Assembly (NCBI RefSeq): GCF_000380245.2 | Contig: NZ_HG428742.1 | Span: 452,220 to 516,219 of the forward strand | Origin: Bacillus massiliigorillae | GTDB lineage: Bacteria > Bacillota > Bacilli > Bacillales > DSM-1321 | Reading direction: 5' to 3' | Length of the DNA stretch: 64,000 nt | Shown here: positions 61,906 through 64,000 of the stretch, one piece after another | Numbering within the stretch: position 1 is the first letter of the stretch | Layout of the letters: each line of letters opens with the position of its first letter | Notes under the pieces: model-generated | What the model was told of the DNA's origin: nothing | Databases searched by the model: none | The model's input: the letters and a program-made list of their open reading frames with translations, nothing else | Translations under genes and position numbers: made by a program

Positions 61906-64000
61906 TTAATCGAACTTTAATTTAGATAACGCATCTGCAAATGCATTATTTAAAGGCTCTTCTTGTTTATTCTGCTTCTTCATATATTGGGCCACAGCAC
62001 GTTTATCAGCGACTTTATTATTTCCACCTTTTCTACGCTTTTGGAAAGCACTCATTTTCTCACGATGACCACATTTACATACGAAAATTTGGCCTTCACC
62101 TTCACCGCGTAATTCCAATTTCTTATGACAAACTGGGCAACGTGCATTTGTTACCGTACTAACACGCTTGCGATGTCCACATTCACGGTCTTGGCAAACA
62201 AGCATCTTACCTTTCTTGCCATTCACTTCTAACATCAATTTGCCGCAATCTGGGCAATGTTTGCCTGTTACATTATCATGTTTAAATTTCTCTGTACTGT
62301 TCTTAATCGTATGAACAGACTTCTTCGCGTAGTCTTTCATATCATTTACAAACGTACTCTTACCTAATTTGCCTTTCGCAATTGCTGTTAGCTTTTGCTC
62401 CCACTGAGCTGTAAGTGCTGGTGATTTCAATTCATCAGGTACTAACTCCAGTAATTGCTTACCTTTTGTTGTCACATGAATGCCTTTACCACGCTTTTCA
62501 ATTGAGAAAGAATTAAATAGCTTCTCGATAATATCAGCACGTGTTGCAACCGTTCCTAATCCACCTGTTTCACCTAATGTTTTAACTAAGTCCTTGCTTT
62601 CTCCACCCATAAATTTCGCGGGGTTTTCCATTGCTGAAAGAAGAGTGCCTTCATTAAATGGTTCAGGAGGCGTTGTTTCACCATTTGTCACCGTTAAAGA
62701 GGCAACTTTTAGTTTATCGCCTTCTTTTACAACTGGTACATAGGCTTCATCGGACTCATCACGATCATAAATCTCCTTCCAGCCTTTATGCAGTACTGTT
62801 TGCCCTTTAGCTGTAAACATTTCTGAACCAATTTTCGCTGTAATGCTTGTTTGTTCATATTCAAAGGGTGGTAGCAATACCGCTAAGAATCGTTTCACAA
62901 TGAGGTCATACACCTTTACTTCCTTATCTGACATCTTCGGTAAGAATGCAGATTGTTCTGTCGGTACAATCGCATGGTGGTCACTTACCTTGCTATTATC
63001 AACAAATGATTTATTCGTTTTGATTGGCTGACGTAAAATTTTCGTTGCCCATTGAGTATAAGGTTTGATGGATACTGCTTCTAAACGCTCTTTCAACGTA
63101 CTAACCATATCTGTTGTTAAATGTTTAGAATCTGTACGTGGATATGTTACCACCTTGTATTGCTCATATAAACGTTGTGTAATCGATAATGTTTCCTTCG
63201 CTGAATAGCCAAAGATACGGTTACAATCACGTTGTAATTCTGTTAAATCATACAAATTTGGCGCATATGTTTTCTTTTTCGTTTTCTGAACTGATTCGAT
63301 AACTGCTTGTTGAGTGTTGATACGTTTTTGGATATCATGTGCTTTTTCTTCATTAAAAGTACGTGTATCATTTGTTTTAGCATCTTTCCAAGTTAGATTT
63401 AAACCATTCTCTGCTTTAGCTTTTAATCCATAGAACTTCTTCGGCTTAAATTCTTTAATCTCTTGCTCACGCTTTGCAATCATCGCAAGTGTTGGTGTTT
63501 GCACACGTCCACAAGATAATTGGGCATTATGCTTCGTCGTTAATGCACGAGTAGCATTCATACCAACTAGCCAATCTGCTTCCGCACGAGCTTGCGCTGA
63601 TGCATATAAATTTTCGTATTCTTTTCCATCCTTCAAATGACGGAACCCTTGCTTAATTGCTTGGTCTGTTACAGATGAAATCCAAAGACGTTTAATCGGC
63701 TTTTTCACACCCGCTTTTTCAATAATCCAGCGTGCTACTAATTCACCTTCACGTCCAGCATCTGTAGCAATAACGATGCTCTCGACATCTTTTCGGAGCA
63801 ATTGCGATTTAACCGCTTGATATTGTTTACTCGTCTTCTTAATTACAACTAGCTTTGCATGTTTCGGAAGCATTGGTAGGTCTTCCATCTTCCAAGCTTT
63901 ATATTTTTCATCATACATTTCAGGATCAGCAAGTGTTACAAGATGACCTAATGCCCAAGTTACAATATATTGTTTTCCCTCAAAGAATCCGTTTCCTTTT
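61906..64000 (-). CDS. topB: DNA topoisomerase III (partial, C-terminal part)
   Basis: Type IA topoisomerase, with at least 698 residues in the window; the reading frame stays open to the right edge, so the N-terminal residues, including the first Toprim motif, lie outside. Visible are FFEGKQYIVTWALGHLVTLADP at the edge, the Toprim DxDxE-like ATDAGREGELVARW, the active-site Tyr in VVTYPRTDSKHL, TRADIIEKLF, and a C-terminal tail with two zinc-ribbon-like Cys clusters (CPDCGKLML...CQDRECGHRKR, CPVCHKKLEL...CKCGHREK). It decatenates DNA and resolves recombination intermediates. It is followed by ybaK after 16 bases. Confidence 0.93.
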   Translation of the reverse strand, partial: KGNGFFEGKQYIVTWALGHLVTLADPEMYDEKYKAWKMEDLPMLPKHAKLVVIKKTSKQYQAVKSQLLRKDVESIVIATDAGREGELVARWIIEKAGVKKPIKRLWISSVTDQAIKQGFRHLKDGKEYENLYASAQARAEADWLVGMNATRALTTKHNAQLSCGRVQTPTLAMIAKREQEIKEFKPKKFYGLKAKAENGLNLTWKDAKTNDTRTFNEEKAHDIQKRINTQQAVIESVQKTKKKTYAPNLYDLTELQRDCNRIFGYSAKETLSITQRLYEQYKVVTYPRTDSKHLTTDMVSTLKERLEAVSIKPYTQWATKILRQPIKTNKSFVDNSKVSDHHAIVPTEQSAFLPKMSDKEVKVYDLIVKRFLAVLLPPFEYEQTSITAKIGSEMFTAKGQTVLHKGWKEIYDRDESDEAYVPVVKEGDKLKVASLTVTNGETTPPEPFNEGTLLSAMENPAKFMGGESKDLVKTLGETGGLGTVATRADIIEKLFNSFSIEKRGKGIHVTTKGKQLLELVPDELKSPALTAQWEQKLTAIAKGKLGKSTFVNDMKDYAKKSVHTIKNSTEKFKHDNVTGKHCPDCGKLMLEVNGKKGKMLVCQDRECGHRKRVSTVTNARCPVCHKKLELRGEGEGQIFVCKCGHREKMSAFQKRRKGGNNKVADKRAVAQYMKKQNKQEEPLNNAFADALSKLKFD

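Noticed and set aside
1..64000. tRNA, rRNA, CRISPR, prophage or toxin-antitoxin loci
   Set aside because: No cloverleaf-like gene clusters, direct-repeat/spacer arrays, integrases or phage genes were seen in reading the window.

Overview
The window is a core-chromosome stretch of a low-GC, endospore-forming member of the Bacillaceae. The evidence is a set of sporulation and germination genes (cwlJ, gerQ, rsfA, pbpG), bacillithiol biosynthesis (bshB2), HemQ and LipL, Gram-positive AGGAGG ribosome sites, frequent TTG/GTG starts, and a gene order I recognise from the B. subtilis ywd-ywf-ywg-ywh-ywi-ywj region. I cannot name the species from sequence alone.

Layout. (1) 0.2-11.1 kb, minus strand: a fatty-acid and branched-chain acyl-CoA catabolism block (fused isobutyryl-CoA mutase icmF, TetR regulator, two acyl-CoA dehydrogenases, 3-hydroxybutyryl-CoA dehydrogenase, thiolase, FadF). 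A FadR-like palindrome overlaps the fadF promoter. (2) 11.4-27.2 kb: a cardiolipin-synthase-like gene with uvsE, a small ABC exporter with an HTH/AbrB-type regulator, ywiB-argS, pbpG, a LOG-family gene, ywhD-ywhC, ywhB, ywgA, ywfO, a DUF1450 gene and rsfA. (3) 27.3-38.7 kb: an accessory sugar island with two different GH65 disaccharide phosphorylases, beta-phosphoglucomutase, a three-gene ABC importer without its own ATPase, a DUF1189 membrane protein and a LacI regulator. Two main promoters share one architecture: a near-perfect LacI palindrome fills the -35/-10 spacer and a CcpA (cre)-type site lies just downstream of the predicted start. (4) 38.8-41.7 kb: a transmembrane sensor with two periplasmic-binding-type domains, a degenerate GGDEF and an intact EAL domain. 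(5) 41.9-57.4 kb: lipL, pta, hemQ, cwlJ-gerQ (with a strong sigma-E promoter), a DUF423 gene, yetJ, yeeI, ywdI, a very short cysteine-rich gene, a divergent uracil-DNA glycosylase, pdxK, yojF-bshB2, a PQQ-type sugar dehydrogenase lipoprotein, a HAD phosphatase, an aldo/keto reductase and a YjiH-type membrane protein. (6) 57.6-64.0 kb: an LTA-synthase-family sulfatase, a duplicated P-loop ATPase, ybaK and the C-terminal part of topB, which runs off the right edge.

Interspersed through all this are copies of an about 150-bp structured repeat (module A, eight copies), a second long hairpin module (B, two copies) and short tail motifs (C). Most A copies begin 0-26 bases after a stop codon, in the same orientation as that gene. 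The outer arms change together between copies (GCGAC/GTCGC, AGCTTC/GAAGCT, AGAGAC/GTCTCT), which argues for selection on, or copying of, a folded form. Together with a parS-like site next to ung and a missed 57-residue four-cysteine protein, these are the observations I consider most worth checking. No tRNA, rRNA, CRISPR array or intact insertion sequence was seen.
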